Shown here: one piece after another, positions 50,655 through 61,594 of the stretch
How positions within the stretch are numbered: the stretch's first letter is position 1
How the letters are laid out: every line of letters starts with the position of its first letter
Source: an uncultured Pelagibacteraceae bacterium
GTDB taxonomy: Bacteria > Pseudomonadota > Alphaproteobacteria > Pelagibacterales > Pelagibacteraceae
Length of the DNA stretch: 64,000 nt
Reading direction: 5' to 3'
NCBI GenBank assembly: GCA_902610655.1
Contig: CACLWL010000003.1
Coordinates: 1-64,000 of the forward strand
Position numbers and translations under genes: made by a program
Notes under the pieces: generated by a model
Told to the model about the DNA's origin: nothing
Databases searched by the model: none
Seen by the model: the letters and a program-made list of their open reading frames with translations, nothing else

Positions 50655-51786
50655 ATTTTCCTTTTTCAACATTATAAAAATTTAACTCATGGCTAATTTT
50701 TTTATTATTGATTTCAAAAATACCAGCTTTACCTTTAAATCTATTTTTTTTATTAAAAATATTTTCGTTAATTTCAAAATTATTTTGTAAAAGAAGATAA
50801 TATATTAAGCCGACCAAATCGTAAGTTATTAATGAAAGTTGATTTGGTTCATTGTCATAAAAATTATTATAACTTTTTTTAAATTGTTCAAAGTTCTCCT
50901 TATTGATGGAAGGGAAGCCTATTGGTTGTGAAGCTGTTTCTTTAAATAATGATTCATCAAACCATTGATTAAGAGATATAAATGTAATTTTTTTTGGAGA
51001 AAGATCAGTATATAAAAGAGAAGTTGTTACACTTTTTAAACTTTCATCGAAGTCAGCGATAATTACAGAGTCATACCCGATTTTTCCCAGTGTATCTCTT
51101 TTATTTAAAATTTCTAATTTTTTTTCTTTGTTATTTTCTTCAGAATTCTCAACACGTTTAATTTCATCCTCTAAATTCTGTTTTCTAATTTGATATCTTG
51201 TTACTTTTTCAATTTGTTTAGTTAACTTAGTTGGTTCAGTGTCATAGTAAAAAACTTTTTTTACTTTAATTTTAGTCTCCTTAATTGCGTTTTCGATTTC
51301 TTCTTTATAGTTTTTTTTAGGTATCAAAATTAATGTCTCCTCTAAATTATTAATTTTTTGATATTTTTTAATTGCACTAAATTGTGATCTTGCATTAATT
51401 CCAGCACTAATAACGTTTCTAGGATTATTCAAAACTTTATTTGTAAAAGATAAAAAATATGCGTCTTTAAATTTTTCAAGTCCTTTTAAATTCTTATTAA
51501 ATACTGGGCCAATAAAAATTCTAACTCCTTGAATATACAATTTTTCGACCTGTAAAAGTGTTTCTTTATTTTTTCCTTTAGTATCTCGAGGTAAAATATT
51601 TATATTATCATCATTAATCTTGTTTAAGGCCATTCTAGCTGAACTAAATACTGATTTACCTATATCTTCATATTCACCTGAAAAGGGGGCCAGTAATCCA
51701 ATTTTAATTTCATTATTTCCCTGTGCGACTTTAGGGAAAATTATTAAAAAAAATATTATTAAAAAATACTTAATATCTGCTTTCAT
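50638..51786 (-). CDS. Periplasmic-binding fold / penicillin-binding protein activator-like protein
   Basis: Signal peptide; IKIGLLAPFSGEYEDIGKSVFSSARMAL; convergent with rdgB next to rsmI. Confidence 0.8.
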   Translation of the reverse strand: MKADIKYFLIIFFLIIFPKVAQGNNEIKIGLLAPFSGEYEDIGKSVFSSARMALNKINDDNINILPRDTKGKNKETLLQVEKLYIQGVRIFIGPVFNKNLKGLEKFKDAYFLSFTNKVLNNPRNVISAGINARSQFSAIKKYQKINNLEETLILIPKKNYKEEIENAIKETKIKVKKVFYYDTEPTKLTKQIEKVTRYQIRKQNLEDEIKRVENSEENNKEKKLEILNKRDTLGKIGYDSVIIADFDESLKSVTTSLLYTDLSPKKITFISLNQWFDESLFKETASQPIGFPSINKENFEQFKKSYNNFYDNEPNQLSLITYDLVGLIYYLLLQNNFEINENIFNKKNRFKGKAGIFEINNKKISHELNFYNVEKGKFIEVF

Positions 51787-51817
51787 TTATTTATCTTTAT
51801 TATAATTATATTCATTA

Positions 51818-52681
51818 ATGATTCCATTAGATCAAAATGAATTTATAAACTTTAAAAGTGGTTTATATGTGGTCTCCACTCCAATTGGCAATTTGATGGA
51901 TATAACTCTAAACGCACTTAAAATTCTTAAAATATCTGACTTAATTTTGTGTGAGGATACCAGAGTATCCAAAAAAATTTTAGAAAAGCACCACATAAGA
52001 AATAAGCAACTAATTTCGTATCACAAATTTAATGAAAAAAAGAGTCTTCAGAAAGTAGTAAGTTTACTAGAAGATAAAAAAATTGTCTCAATTATTTCAG
52101 ATGCTGGAACTCCGTGTATATCTGATCCAGGATCGATTCTTATAAATGAGATTGTTAAAAAGAAAATAAATATTTTTTCAATCCCAGGCCCATCTTCTGT
52201 TATTTCAGCTGTATCAATTAGTGGATTCTCAGACAAATTTATTTTTTATGGTTTCTTTCCAGAAAAGCTAAAAGATATTAAAAAAGATTTAGAAATTTTA
52301 TCAAAACTAAATTTAACAATTGTTTTTTTTATATCGGCAAAGAAATTCAAAAAAAATTCAATATATTTAGAAAAATTTTTTTTTGATAGAAAATTACTAA
52401 TATGTAAGGAATTAACTAAAATGTATGAAGAACATTTTAGATTAGAAGTTTCGGATATCAAAGATTTTAAAGTTGATTTGCGTGGTGAAATTACGTTAGT
52501 GCTTTCCGAAAAACTTAAAGACGAATCAAATACTCATTTAGACGAGAAAGATAAATCGAAAATTAGAAAACTTATGAAAAAGTTAAGTATCAAAGACATT
52601 GTAACAGAAATAAAAAAAAATAAAGATATATCAAAAAAGGAGATTTATAAATATTGCCTTGATTTAAAAAATGAAAAATAA
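51818..52681 (+). CDS. rsmI: 16S rRNA (cytidine1402-2'-O)-methyltransferase RsmI
   Basis: LYVVSTPIGNLMDIT; CEDTRVSKKIL; ISDAGTPCISDPG. Confidence 0.97.
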   Translation: MIPLDQNEFINFKSGLYVVSTPIGNLMDITLNALKILKISDLILCEDTRVSKKILEKHHIRNKQLISYHKFNEKKSLQKVVSLLEDKKIVSIISDAGTPCISDPGSILINEIVKKKINIFSIPGPSSVISAVSISGFSDKFIFYGFFPEKLKDIKKDLEILSKLNLTIVFFISAKKFKKNSIYLEKFFFDRKLLICKELTKMYEEHFRLEVSDIKDFKVDLRGEITLVLSEKLKDESNTHLDEKDKSKIRKLMKKLSIKDIVTEIKKNKDISKKEIYKYCLDLKNEK

Positions 52682-53264
52682 ATTATTAATATACTTGTTA
52701 CTTTTATTTATTTTGAATGGATGTGTAGGAACTTCATCCCAAGGCCTATTTGGAACAGGTGTAAGTATAGCAATTGATCCAAGATCCCTAGGTACCCAAA
52801 TCGATGATAATATCATGGAAAAAAATCTGAAAGCCAGATTATTACTTGAAGATAAAAAATATCTTTTGTCAATAAATTCTAAAGTTTTAGATGGAAGAAT
52901 ATTCATTACAGGCAAGGTTGATAATCCAGAGGAAAAATTAAAAATTACTAAAATGGCTTGGGAAACTAAGGGTGTAAGATCTGTAAGAAACAATTTAATT
53001 ATTAAAAAAGAATTTAATTTCAAGCAATCTGCTGTAGATCTTCTCATCACATCTCAACTTAGAACAGCATTAGTTTTAAATAAAAAAATTAAATCAACAA
53101 ACTATAATATTGATACCTATAAAAAGAAAATTTATATCTACGGAATCGCTCAAACCAAAGAAGAGCAAGAAGAAGTAGTGAATGAGGGTAAATCTATACC
53201 AGATGTTGAAAGGGTAATAGCCAGTATATTGCTTGTAGAAGATTTAAGAATACAAAAAAATTAA
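52671..53264 (+). CDS. BON-domain lipoprotein
   Basis: Lipobox LNGCVG; two BON-like repeats (GRIFITGKVDNPEEK / KIYIYGIAQTKEEQ). Confidence 0.88.
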   Translation: MKNKLLIYLLLLFILNGCVGTSSQGLFGTGVSIAIDPRSLGTQIDDNIMEKNLKARLLLEDKKYLLSINSKVLDGRIFITGKVDNPEEKLKITKMAWETKGVRSVRNNLIIKKEFNFKQSAVDLLITSQLRTALVLNKKIKSTNYNIDTYKKKIYIYGIAQTKEEQEEVVNEGKSIPDVERVIASILLVEDLRIQKN

Positions 53265-53554
53265 GATAGTAGAATTAATAGTAATTTACTCATAAAAGAC
53301 ATCAAAATAATAAAAAGTATAAAAAAAATCCACCACATTAACGTAACTGCCTTGTTTCTTTTTCGCCTAAGTAAAACAAATTCCTTGTCGTCTAAATTTG
53401 AAATATCTCTTTTTCCTTTTACAGGATAATCATAACTCCATCTCCAAATTGAGTTACCAAGTCTTTCGTCGAGATTATTAAAGTACTTTATCCATGCAGT
53501 TGACCAAATAAATATAAAACCAAAAATTATTAGAAGTAAAATCTCAGTAAGCAT
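53261..53554 (-). CDS. Small membrane protein, unknown function
   Basis: N- and C-terminal hydrophobic segments; downstream of maeB on the same strand. Confidence 0.6.
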   Translation of the reverse strand: MLTEILLLIIFGFIFIWSTAWIKYFNNLDERLGNSIWRWSYDYPVKGKRDISNLDDKEFVLLRRKRNKAVTLMWWIFFILFIILMSFMSKLLLILLS

Positions 53555-53557
53555 TTA

Positions 53558-55846
53558 TTAATTAGCTTTACCATAATTTATCACACCCGCTGAATAGGCT
53601 GCTACAGAAGCAAGATTTAATATTTCAGATGTTGATGATCTTAGTGGAACAATTTCTATTGCTCTTCCAAGACCAATAAGCAGAGGTCCAATGACTTTCG
53701 CTCCACCTAGTGTCTTCATAATTTTATAAGCTATGGCAGCACTATGTTGTCCAGGCATCACTAAAACATTGGCTTTCCCCACTATTTCTGAAAATGGATA
53801 TAAATCTCTATATTCTTCGCTCAAAGCAACATCCGGCTGCATATCCCCATCAAATTTAAAATCAACGTTTAATGATTTTAATATATCAACAGCATCTCTA
53901 ATATGTTTTGTTCTACTTGTAATTGGTTGTCCAAAAGTTGAATGAGATAAGAAAGCAACTTTTGGATCAAATCCAAACAATCTTACAACTCTTGAAGCAG
54001 AGATCGCGATTTCTGCCATCTGTTTTGAGGTTGGATATTCATGAACTGTAGTATCAGCTATAAATACAGTTTTACCTTTGTTTACTATCATATTCAAACC
54101 AAACATAATTTCACCAGGCCTTGCATCAACTACTTTGATAACTTTTTTGAGAGATGATGAATATTTTCTTGTATTTCCTGTTATCATTGCATCTGCATCA
54201 TCACATTCGACCATGCATGATGCCCAAACTACTCTATCATTTCTTACTAATTTATCACAATCTCTTTCAAGAAGGCCTTCTTTTCTATGCAATTTCTCAA
54301 ATAAAAATTTTACATATTTTTCACGTAAAATTTTGTTTTTTGAGTTAATTATTTCAATATCAAGGTTTTCACTGTAACCAATATCTTTTAATTTTTTTTT
54401 AATTATTTCTTCTTTAGCAACTATAATTGGAACTCCTAAACCACCCTTTTTAAATGCAATAGCAGCTTTTAAAGTTTCTTCATCTTCCCCGTCGGCAAAA
54501 ACCACTCTTTTTTGATTTTTCTTAATTTGACTATTTATACCTTGCATAATTGTAACGGAAGGATCTAGCCTTTGCTTTAATTGTTCAGAATAAATTTCAA
54601 AATTTTCTATTTTTTTTCTGGCTACACCAGTTTTCATAGCAGCCTTAGCGACAGCAACAGGTATTACACTTATTAATCTTGGGTCGAAAGTGGATGGAAT
54701 TATATAGTCTTTACCATATGACGGTCTGTCTCCTCCCATTGCAGCGACCACTTCGTCAGGTACCCTTTCCCTCGCTAATGAAGCTATGGCATTCGCTGCA
54801 GCTATTTTCATTTCCTCATTGATAGTTTTTGCTCTCACATCAAGTGCGCCTCTAAATATATATGGAAATCCTATAAGATTATTTACTTGATTTGGATAAT
54901 CAGATCTACCGGTTGCAATAATTGCATCTTTCCTAACTTCCTCCACTTCTTCAGGAGTTATTTCTGGATCAGGGTTTGCACATGCAAAAATTATTGGATT
55001 ATTAGACATTTTTTTAACCATTTTTTTTGATAAAATACTTTTAGACGAAAGCCCTAAAAAAACATCTGCACTTTCAATTGCATCTTCAAGTGTTCTTTTT
55101 TTAGTATCGATTGCATGAATAACTTTCCACTTATTTAAATTTTCTCTTCCTTTAAAAATAACACCTTTACTATCTATCATAATAATATTTTTTGAAGGAA
55201 CTCCTGTTTTTTTGAGTAAATTTGTGCAAGCAATGGCAGATGCTCCAGCACCATTTACAACCACTTTAATATTTTTTATTGATTTTTTTGAGATATCTAA
55301 TGCATTAATTAGTGCTGCGGTTGTTATTATTGCTGTGCCATGCTGGTCATCGTGAAAAACTGGAATATCCAATATTTCTTTTAATTTTTCCTCTATTATA
55401 AAACAGTCTGGAGCAGCTATATCTTCTAAGTTTATGCCACCAAAACTTCCTGCAATGCTTTTTATACTTTTAATAATCTCCTCTGAATCTGATGAGTCTA
55501 TTTCTATATCTATTGAGTTAATGTCAGCGAATCTTTTAAACAAAACTGCTTTACCCTCCATAACAGGCTTAGATGCGAGTGCACCAAGATTACCCATACC
55601 TAAAATTGCTGAACCATTGCTTATTACAGCAACTAAATTACCCTTGCTGGTGTAGTCGTATGCTGCCTCTGGATTATTTGATATTGCTTTTACTGGTGCT
55701 GCTACACCAGGAGAGTAAGCTAGAGCTAAATCTCTTTTAGTAGTCATTGGTTTTGATGATATAATCTCAATCTTGCCTGATTTATTATTATGATGGAAAT
55801 CAAGAGCTTCTTTATCAGAGTAATGTTCAATTTTATTTTTTTTCAT
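53558..55846 (-). CDS. maeB: NADP-dependent malic enzyme with C-terminal phosphotransacetylase-like domain
   Basis: LALAYSPGVAAPVKAI, VFHDDQHGTAII, fused PTA-like C-terminus. Confidence 0.97.
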   Translation of the reverse strand: MKKNKIEHYSDKEALDFHHNNKSGKIEIISSKPMTTKRDLALAYSPGVAAPVKAISNNPEAAYDYTSKGNLVAVISNGSAILGMGNLGALASKPVMEGKAVLFKRFADINSIDIEIDSSDSEEIIKSIKSIAGSFGGINLEDIAAPDCFIIEEKLKEILDIPVFHDDQHGTAIITTAALINALDISKKSIKNIKVVVNGAGASAIACTNLLKKTGVPSKNIIMIDSKGVIFKGRENLNKWKVIHAIDTKKRTLEDAIESADVFLGLSSKSILSKKMVKKMSNNPIIFACANPDPEITPEEVEEVRKDAIIATGRSDYPNQVNNLIGFPYIFRGALDVRAKTINEEMKIAAANAIASLARERVPDEVVAAMGGDRPSYGKDYIIPSTFDPRLISVIPVAVAKAAMKTGVARKKIENFEIYSEQLKQRLDPSVTIMQGINSQIKKNQKRVVFADGEDEETLKAAIAFKKGGLGVPIIVAKEEIIKKKLKDIGYSENLDIEIINSKNKILREKYVKFLFEKLHRKEGLLERDCDKLVRNDRVVWASCMVECDDADAMITGNTRKYSSSLKKVIKVVDARPGEIMFGLNMIVNKGKTVFIADTTVHEYPTSKQMAEIAISASRVVRLFGFDPKVAFLSHSTFGQPITSRTKHIRDAVDILKSLNVDFKFDGDMQPDVALSEEYRDLYPFSEIVGKANVLVMPGQHSAAIAYKIMKTLGGAKVIGPLLIGLGRAIEIVPLRSSTSEILNLASVAAYSAGVINYGKAN

Positions 55847-55899
55847 TTTTTATTAAATAGATATACAAATAGAACTAATTTATAAGACTAATATGATTT

Positions 55900-57429
55900 A
55901 TGAATCTAATTAAGTCAACAAGCACATATAGTTTCTTTGTTCTTATCAGTAGAATTCTTGGATACCTCAGGGACGTATTAATCGCAATTTATCTAGGCTC
56001 AAGCCCAATAGCAGATGCTTTTTTTGTTGCTTTTAGGATACCCAACACATTCAGAAGACTTTTTTCTGAAGGTACTTTTAATTCTGCTTTTGTACCAAGC
56101 TACATGTCTGAGTTAGACAAAGGAAAAGAAAATGCTAAAAAATTTGCTAATAATGTGTTTAACTTTCTTGCACTAAGTCTCCTATTTCTTGTCTTGCTGA
56201 TAGAAATATTTATGCCTGCCTTTGTTTTTCTAATTGCTCCAGGCTTTTCAGACAGCGGTGAAAAATTGGAAACAACTATAAGCTTGACCAGAATTACTTT
56301 TCCATTCCTCATATTCGTCAGTCTGTCTTCATTCTTTGGTGCAATTCTGAACTCATTTAATAAGTTTGCAGTAGCATCTGCCGCACCTATAATTCTAAAT
56401 ATATTTTTAATTTTAACACTTCTTTTTTCAAATTATTTAAATGATGTACTTGTCTATTATTTATCTTATGCTGTTACCATAGCAGGTATTGTTCAATTAT
56501 TATTCTTAATTTTTTTTACTCGAAAATATTATTTTCCAAAATTTTCGTTTAAAATTAGATTTGATAAAAAATTAAAGTTTTTTTTTAAGAAATTAATCCC
56601 TAGTATCTTTTCATCTGGCGTCACACAAATAAATATTTTAATCGGCACCATTATTGCTTCTTTTCAAGCAAGCGCTGTTTCATATCTTTATTATGCTGAT
56701 AGAATATATCAAATTAATCTAGCAATTGCAGGAATTGCTATAGGAACTGTTTTATTACCAAATTTGAGTAAGTACGTTGAGCAAAATAATTTAAAAAAAA
56801 TAAAATTTATTCAAAATAAATCCTTAGAATTAAGTTTATTTCTGTGTCTGCCTGCAACATTTGCCCTTTTAATTTCTTCTGAACAAATTACTTCTGCACT
56901 TTTTGGATATGGCTCATTTGATTATTCTAGTGTAAAAAATTCGTCTAAGGCTTTATTCTATTTTGCTTACGGATTACCTGCTTTTGCTTTAATTAAAGTG
57001 TTTTCAAGTTATATTTTTGCAAGACATAACACCAAAGTTCCATTTATTATTTCTATTTATTCAGTAACTATAAATGTTTGTATTAGCTTATATTTTTTTT
57101 CAGATATTGGATTTATTATAATTCCAATAGCTACGACGATATCATCATGGTTTAATGCTATTATATTATTTGGATATTTAATAAAAAAAAAATACTTTGT
57201 TTTAGATAGTACTTTAAGTTTTTCTATTTTTAAAATAATTTTTTCATCAATTATAACTTCATTTTTATTTTATCAATTAATTAGATATTTTAATGATTTA
57301 TTGATTTATGAGAGTCAATACAAACTTTTAACAATAATTTTAATTATTTTTTTAACATTTATAATCTACATGCTTATTTCAATCCTTACAAAAGCTTTTA
57401 AAATGTCTGATATTAAATTAAAGTACTGA
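55900..57429 (+). CDS. murJ: Lipid II flippase MurJ (MviN)
   Basis: [30 protein letters not shown]. Confidence 0.98.
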   Translation: MNLIKSTSTYSFFVLISRILGYLRDVLIAIYLGSSPIADAFFVAFRIPNTFRRLFSEGTFNSAFVPSYMSELDKGKENAKKFANNVFNFLALSLLFLVLLIEIFMPAFVFLIAPGFSDSGEKLETTISLTRITFPFLIFVSLSSFFGAILNSFNKFAVASAAPIILNIFLILTLLFSNYLNDVLVYYLSYAVTIAGIVQLLFLIFFTRKYYFPKFSFKIRFDKKLKFFFKKLIPSIFSSGVTQINILIGTIIASFQASAVSYLYYADRIYQINLAIAGIAIGTVLLPNLSKYVEQNNLKKIKFIQNKSLELSLFLCLPATFALLISSEQITSALFGYGSFDYSSVKNSSKALFYFAYGLPAFALIKVFSSYIFARHNTKVPFIISIYSVTINVCISLYFFSDIGFIIIPIATTISSWFNAIILFGYLIKKKYFVLDSTLSFSIFKIIFSSIITSFLFYQLIRYFNDLLIYESQYKLLTIILIIFLTFIIYMLISILTKAFKMSDIKLKY

Positions 57430-57434
57430 TTCAC

Positions 57435-58436
57435 ATGTCGAAAAAAATTTTTTCTGGTGTTCAACCAACTGGCAACTTGCATTTAGGAAATTATCTAGGC
57501 GCAATAAAAAAATTTGTTGATTTACAGAAAGATATCAAGAACAATTGTATATATTGCGTTGTAGATTTACACGCAATAACTGTTAAGCAGGATCCTAAAT
57601 TTTTGAAGAAAAATATAAGAGAAACAACAGCCGCATTTTTAGCAAGTGGCTTAGATCCAAAAAAAAGTATTATATTTAATCAATCTATGGTTTCCTCACA
57701 TGCTGAAGGTGCATGGTTATTAGGATGTGTGGCACGAATGGGATGGTTAAATAGGATGACTCAATTTAAAGAAAAAGCTGGAAAAGATAAAGAGAAAGCG
57801 AGCGTCGGTCTTTATATTTATCCAATACTTATGGCCTCAGATATACTTTTATATGATGCAACACATGTTCCTGTGGGAGAAGATCAAAAACAGCACTTAG
57901 AGCTTACTAGAGATATAGCTCAAAAATTTAATTCGGATTTCAACTGTCCTAATTTTTTAATTACCCCAGAACCATTGATACAAGAAAATTTTTCTAGAAT
58001 AATGAGTTTAAAAGATGGAACTAAAAAAATGAGTAAATCGGATCCTTCTGACCAAAGTAGAATTAATTTAACAGACGATAAAGATCAAATTGTAAATAAA
58101 ATAAAAAGAGCAAAAACAGACAGTGCACAACTTCCACAAAATGATAATGATATAATCAAAAGACCAGAGTTAGTTAATCTTTATGGGATATTTTCTAGTA
58201 TTCAAAACCAAAATTTAAATAAAACGATAAATGATTTTAGAGGAAAAAATTTTTCAGAATTTAAAAATAATTTAGCTGATATTTTAGTAGAAAAAATCTA
58301 TCCTATATCGAATGAAATTAAAAAACTCTTAAAAGATGAAAAATATATTGATAATATACTAAAAACTGGATCAATTGAGGCTGAAAAAATCGCTAGAAAA
58401 AAGGTAAATGATATCAAACAAAAAATAGGTTTTTAA
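57435..58436 (+). CDS. trpS: Tryptophanyl-tRNA synthetase
   Basis: [29 protein letters not shown]. Confidence 0.99.
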   Translation: MSKKIFSGVQPTGNLHLGNYLGAIKKFVDLQKDIKNNCIYCVVDLHAITVKQDPKFLKKNIRETTAAFLASGLDPKKSIIFNQSMVSSHAEGAWLLGCVARMGWLNRMTQFKEKAGKDKEKASVGLYIYPILMASDILLYDATHVPVGEDQKQHLELTRDIAQKFNSDFNCPNFLITPEPLIQENFSRIMSLKDGTKKMSKSDPSDQSRINLTDDKDQIVNKIKRAKTDSAQLPQNDNDIIKRPELVNLYGIFSSIQNQNLNKTINDFRGKNFSEFKNNLADILVEKIYPISNEIKKLLKDEKYIDNILKTGSIEAEKIARKKVNDIKQKIGF

Positions 58437-58481
58437 AAAAAATACTTCAAATTTAAGTATTAATAACTATATATAATTAAT

Positions 58482-59024
58482 ATGTTTGTTCAAACTCAAA
58501 AAACACCAAATCCAAACTCACTTAAGTTTTTACCCGGTAAAGTAATTTCAAATGCTGAGTCAATGGAGTTTTCTAATAAAGATATTGTAGACAATCATCT
58601 GATAACAAATATTTTATCTATCAATGGTGTAGAAAGTATGTTTCTTGGTTCAGATTTTTTATCTGTAAATAAAAATAATAATACCGACTGGGAAGATATA
58701 AAACATATTGTTATTTCGTTAATTAATGAATTTTTTGATGAAGGGAATGAATTAATAATTGATAAAAATTTAAATAAAATTAATGACACGAACTATAAAG
58801 ATATTGAAAAAAAAATTATTCACGTTTTAGAAACTAAGGTAAAGCCAGCTGTAGCAAATGATGGAGGAGATATTAAGTTTTTGAATTATAAAGATGGAAT
58901 AGTAAAAGTAAAACTCCAAGGTAGTTGTTCTGGATGTCCTAGTTCAACAATTACTTTAAAGCAAGGAGTACAAAATTTGCTAAAGCATTATATTCCAAAT
59001 GTAAAAGGAGTAGAGGCCGAGTGA
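58482..59024 (+). CDS. NifU-like Fe-S scaffold/carrier (Nfu family)
   Basis: MFVQTQKTPNPNSLKFLPG; GSCSGCPSSTITLKQGV. Confidence 0.96.
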   Translation: MFVQTQKTPNPNSLKFLPGKVISNAESMEFSNKDIVDNHLITNILSINGVESMFLGSDFLSVNKNNNTDWEDIKHIVISLINEFFDEGNELIIDKNLNKINDTNYKDIEKKIIHVLETKVKPAVANDGGDIKFLNYKDGIVKVKLQGSCSGCPSSTITLKQGVQNLLKHYIPNVKGVEAE

Positions 59025-59033
59025 AATAATTAA

Positions 59034-60164
59034 ATGCTTAAAAATAAAAAAATAAATTTAAATACAATAAAAAAAATTCTCCTTGAAAAAGGATTTACGA
59101 TTAAAAAAAAAAAGAATAATTTTTTTTTAAAAGATTTAAAAAGCTTCTATTTTACTACATTGTGCAGTTTGTTTATAATTTTAATTTTTACTTTAGTACC
59201 TCTATCAGTGGGTATTAAAGAAAATATAAAAGTGAGCAAACTAACAGTAAATAATAATTCAAATGTTAATTTCCAGAAAGTTCTTGATGGCAAATCAATA
59301 GAAAAAAAAAGCGTTGACGAAGGGCTCGATATAGAAAATTTATTTGAAGATGTTTTTTCAATTGAAGAGGTTCCAACAGATACAGTTAGATTAAGTGCTG
59401 AAACAATTAAACAATTATTTAAAGATACAAAATATAGCCTTGATAATGTGAGAAAAAATCAAATTGTAAAACCTATAAATCTTTCTTTGTTACCTACTGA
59501 AATAAAAAATATTGAAAGTACAAAAAAAAAAAAAAATTTATTTATAAAAATTGTTTTGCCTTTAATTCTTGAGGAAAATAATAGGATAAAGATCGACAGA
59601 AAAAAACTTTTTAAAATTCTGAATAAGAACATGAACTCAGACTTGGAGAAAAAATGGTTAAATTCTAAGTTTAAGCAGTACGGGGTTTTAAATAAAGACC
59701 TATCAACACTTAAAGTGAGAATGGATATTGTTCCAGTCTCTTTGGCAATAGCACAAGCTGCAAAAGAAACCGGATGGGGCACATCTAGATTTGCGATTGA
59801 AGGAAACGCACTGTTTGGTCAATGGACTTGGTCAGGAGAAGGTATTAAACCTGCTGGAGTCGACTCAGAGGATTCAAAACATAAAGTAATGAAATTTAAA
59901 GTTTTAAAAGCATCGGTTAGAGCGTATCAAAGAAATCTTAATACACACGGAAGCTATAAAACGTTTAGATCGGAAAGAGCAAACATGAGAGATAATGATG
60001 AAGAATTAGATAGTTTATTGTTGGCAGATTATTTGGACAAATACGCCGCTACGGGAAAAGAATATACAAAAATACTAAAACAAATTATCAAGCAAAACAA
60101 TCTAAAGGACTTTGATAAAGTAAAATTATTACCCACAAGCCTTCAATTGAAAAGTATTATTTAG
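59034..60164 (+). CDS. Bax-like glucosaminidase domain protein
   Basis: N-terminal TM; VSLAIAQAAKETGWGTSRFAIEGNALFGQWTW. Confidence 0.9.
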   Translation: MLKNKKINLNTIKKILLEKGFTIKKKKNNFFLKDLKSFYFTTLCSLFIILIFTLVPLSVGIKENIKVSKLTVNNNSNVNFQKVLDGKSIEKKSVDEGLDIENLFEDVFSIEEVPTDTVRLSAETIKQLFKDTKYSLDNVRKNQIVKPINLSLLPTEIKNIESTKKKKNLFIKIVLPLILEENNRIKIDRKKLFKILNKNMNSDLEKKWLNSKFKQYGVLNKDLSTLKVRMDIVPVSLAIAQAAKETGWGTSRFAIEGNALFGQWTWSGEGIKPAGVDSEDSKHKVMKFKVLKASVRAYQRNLNTHGSYKTFRSERANMRDNDEELDSLLLADYLDKYAATGKEYTKILKQIIKQNNLKDFDKVKLLPTSLQLKSII

Positions 60165-61225
60165 TTTAGTCTAATAGAGAACTGCAAACCAAACCATCTC
60201 CAACCTTCTTTGTCATTAAGAGAACAATTTATTCTTCCTCTTCTAAAAAGAAATTTATCAGAAAAATCTACAAACAATTTATTATCTTGAAATTTTATTT
60301 TTGATTGTTTCCAATTGTTACCTTCATCTGAAAAACAATTAATATTTTCTAAATTTTTTTGATCCTCAAAAAAAGTAATTTCTAATTTTGGTGGGTTATT
60401 ATTTGTAATATATTTATCTTTAGGGATTACATTTTTATATTCCAAGGGCAATAAATCTATAATAAATTCAAACCTTTCTAAATCACCATATTTTTCGTTT
60501 ATCGGAAATCTTGGAAGTTCAAAAGGATCTTTATTTACATCGATTACTCCAGAATGTTGTCCAAATCCGTATTTAAATTTTTTTTTTATAAATGATAATT
60601 GTTTTTTGCTAAACTCTCCAAAAGGATAAGAAAAAAATATTGGATTATATCCCAAGTTATCTTCAAAAATTTCTACTGATTTAATTATATCTGATTTAAA
60701 TTTCTCAAAGCTTAAATCCAATAAGTAATCATGAGAATGAGAATGATTTCCAATAAAAGCAAAACGCTCTTTTTCAATTTCTTTTATTTCATCCCAATTC
60801 ATATATCCATTTTTACCTATAGATTCAGTGGATATAAATAATATGAAAGGTATTTGTTTTTCCTTTAAATATGGCCACGCTTTTTCATAAAATGATGAAA
60901 ATCCATCATCTATAGTAATTAAAATTTTTTTTTTTATTTTCCTTTCAGAAAATTTTTTATCAAAATCTTTAGGATTTAAATAATTATAATTTTTTTTAGA
61001 AATAATATCCATGTGCTTTCTAAAAACTTCCATTCGAATATTTGTTGATGGATACTTAATTTCATCAAATCTATGATACATTATTGACAAAATACCTTTA
61101 TCATTGGAAAAAAATTTGCTTTCATTTTCCTCTGATTTTGAACTAAATGTAAGTATAGATAATAAAATGAAAATTTTAATAATAGATGCAACTGGAAAAA
61201 AAATATTATTGGCCCTCATATTCAA
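60161..61225 (-). CDS. Polysaccharide deacetylase family protein
   Basis: LSIMYHRFDE, ILITIDDGFSSFYEKAWPYL, NHSHSH. Confidence 0.92.
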   Translation of the reverse strand: MNMRANNIFFPVASIIKIFILLSILTFSSKSEENESKFFSNDKGILSIMYHRFDEIKYPSTNIRMEVFRKHMDIISKKNYNYLNPKDFDKKFSERKIKKKILITIDDGFSSFYEKAWPYLKEKQIPFILFISTESIGKNGYMNWDEIKEIEKERFAFIGNHSHSHDYLLDLSFEKFKSDIIKSVEIFEDNLGYNPIFFSYPFGEFSKKQLSFIKKKFKYGFGQHSGVIDVNKDPFELPRFPINEKYGDLERFEFIIDLLPLEYKNVIPKDKYITNNNPPKLEITFFEDQKNLENINCFSDEGNNWKQSKIKFQDNKLFVDFSDKFLFRRGRINCSLNDKEGWRWFGLQFSIRLN

Positions 61226-61580
61226 TAAAAATCTTTATACATCTACTTATATAAATAGTAAAAAGAATTATGATAAATTAATTATTTTAATCGATAAATT
61301 TTTATCAAAGTATAAAATTTCTTTAAATAATATTAAGAGAATATACGTCAATAGGGGCCCTGGTAGTTATGCTGGAATAAGAAGTTCTTTATCTATAGTT
61401 AAAGCTATAAATTTATCAAAAAAAATTGACTATTATTCATTTAGTTACGAGGACTTTTTAGATCAAGGAAATAAATATATTTCATCAGATAACTCAAATA
61501 AAATTTATCATTTTAAAAAATTACCCGATTTATGTGACAAATTTAATATTAAAAAAAATTTGATTAAACCTCTTTATTAG
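61167..61580 (+). CDS. tsaB: TsaB-like tRNA t6A biosynthesis protein (short form)
   Basis: MKILIIDATGKKILLALI...VNRGPGSYAGIRSSLSIVKAI; internal ATG at 61167 preferred to the track start at 61104; only 137 aa. Confidence 0.85.
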   Translation: MKILIIDATGKKILLALIFNKNLYTSTYINSKKNYDKLIILIDKFLSKYKISLNNIKRIYVNRGPGSYAGIRSSLSIVKAINLSKKIDYYSFSYEDFLDQGNKYISSDNSNKIYHFKKLPDLCDKFNIKKNLIKPLY

Positions 61581-61594
61581 AGTTAAATTAATAA

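Noticed and set aside
54310-54335. Half parS-like sequence TTTTTCACGTAAAATT inside maeB
   Set aside because: Only part of the palindrome matches; several mismatches from the consensus in the right half
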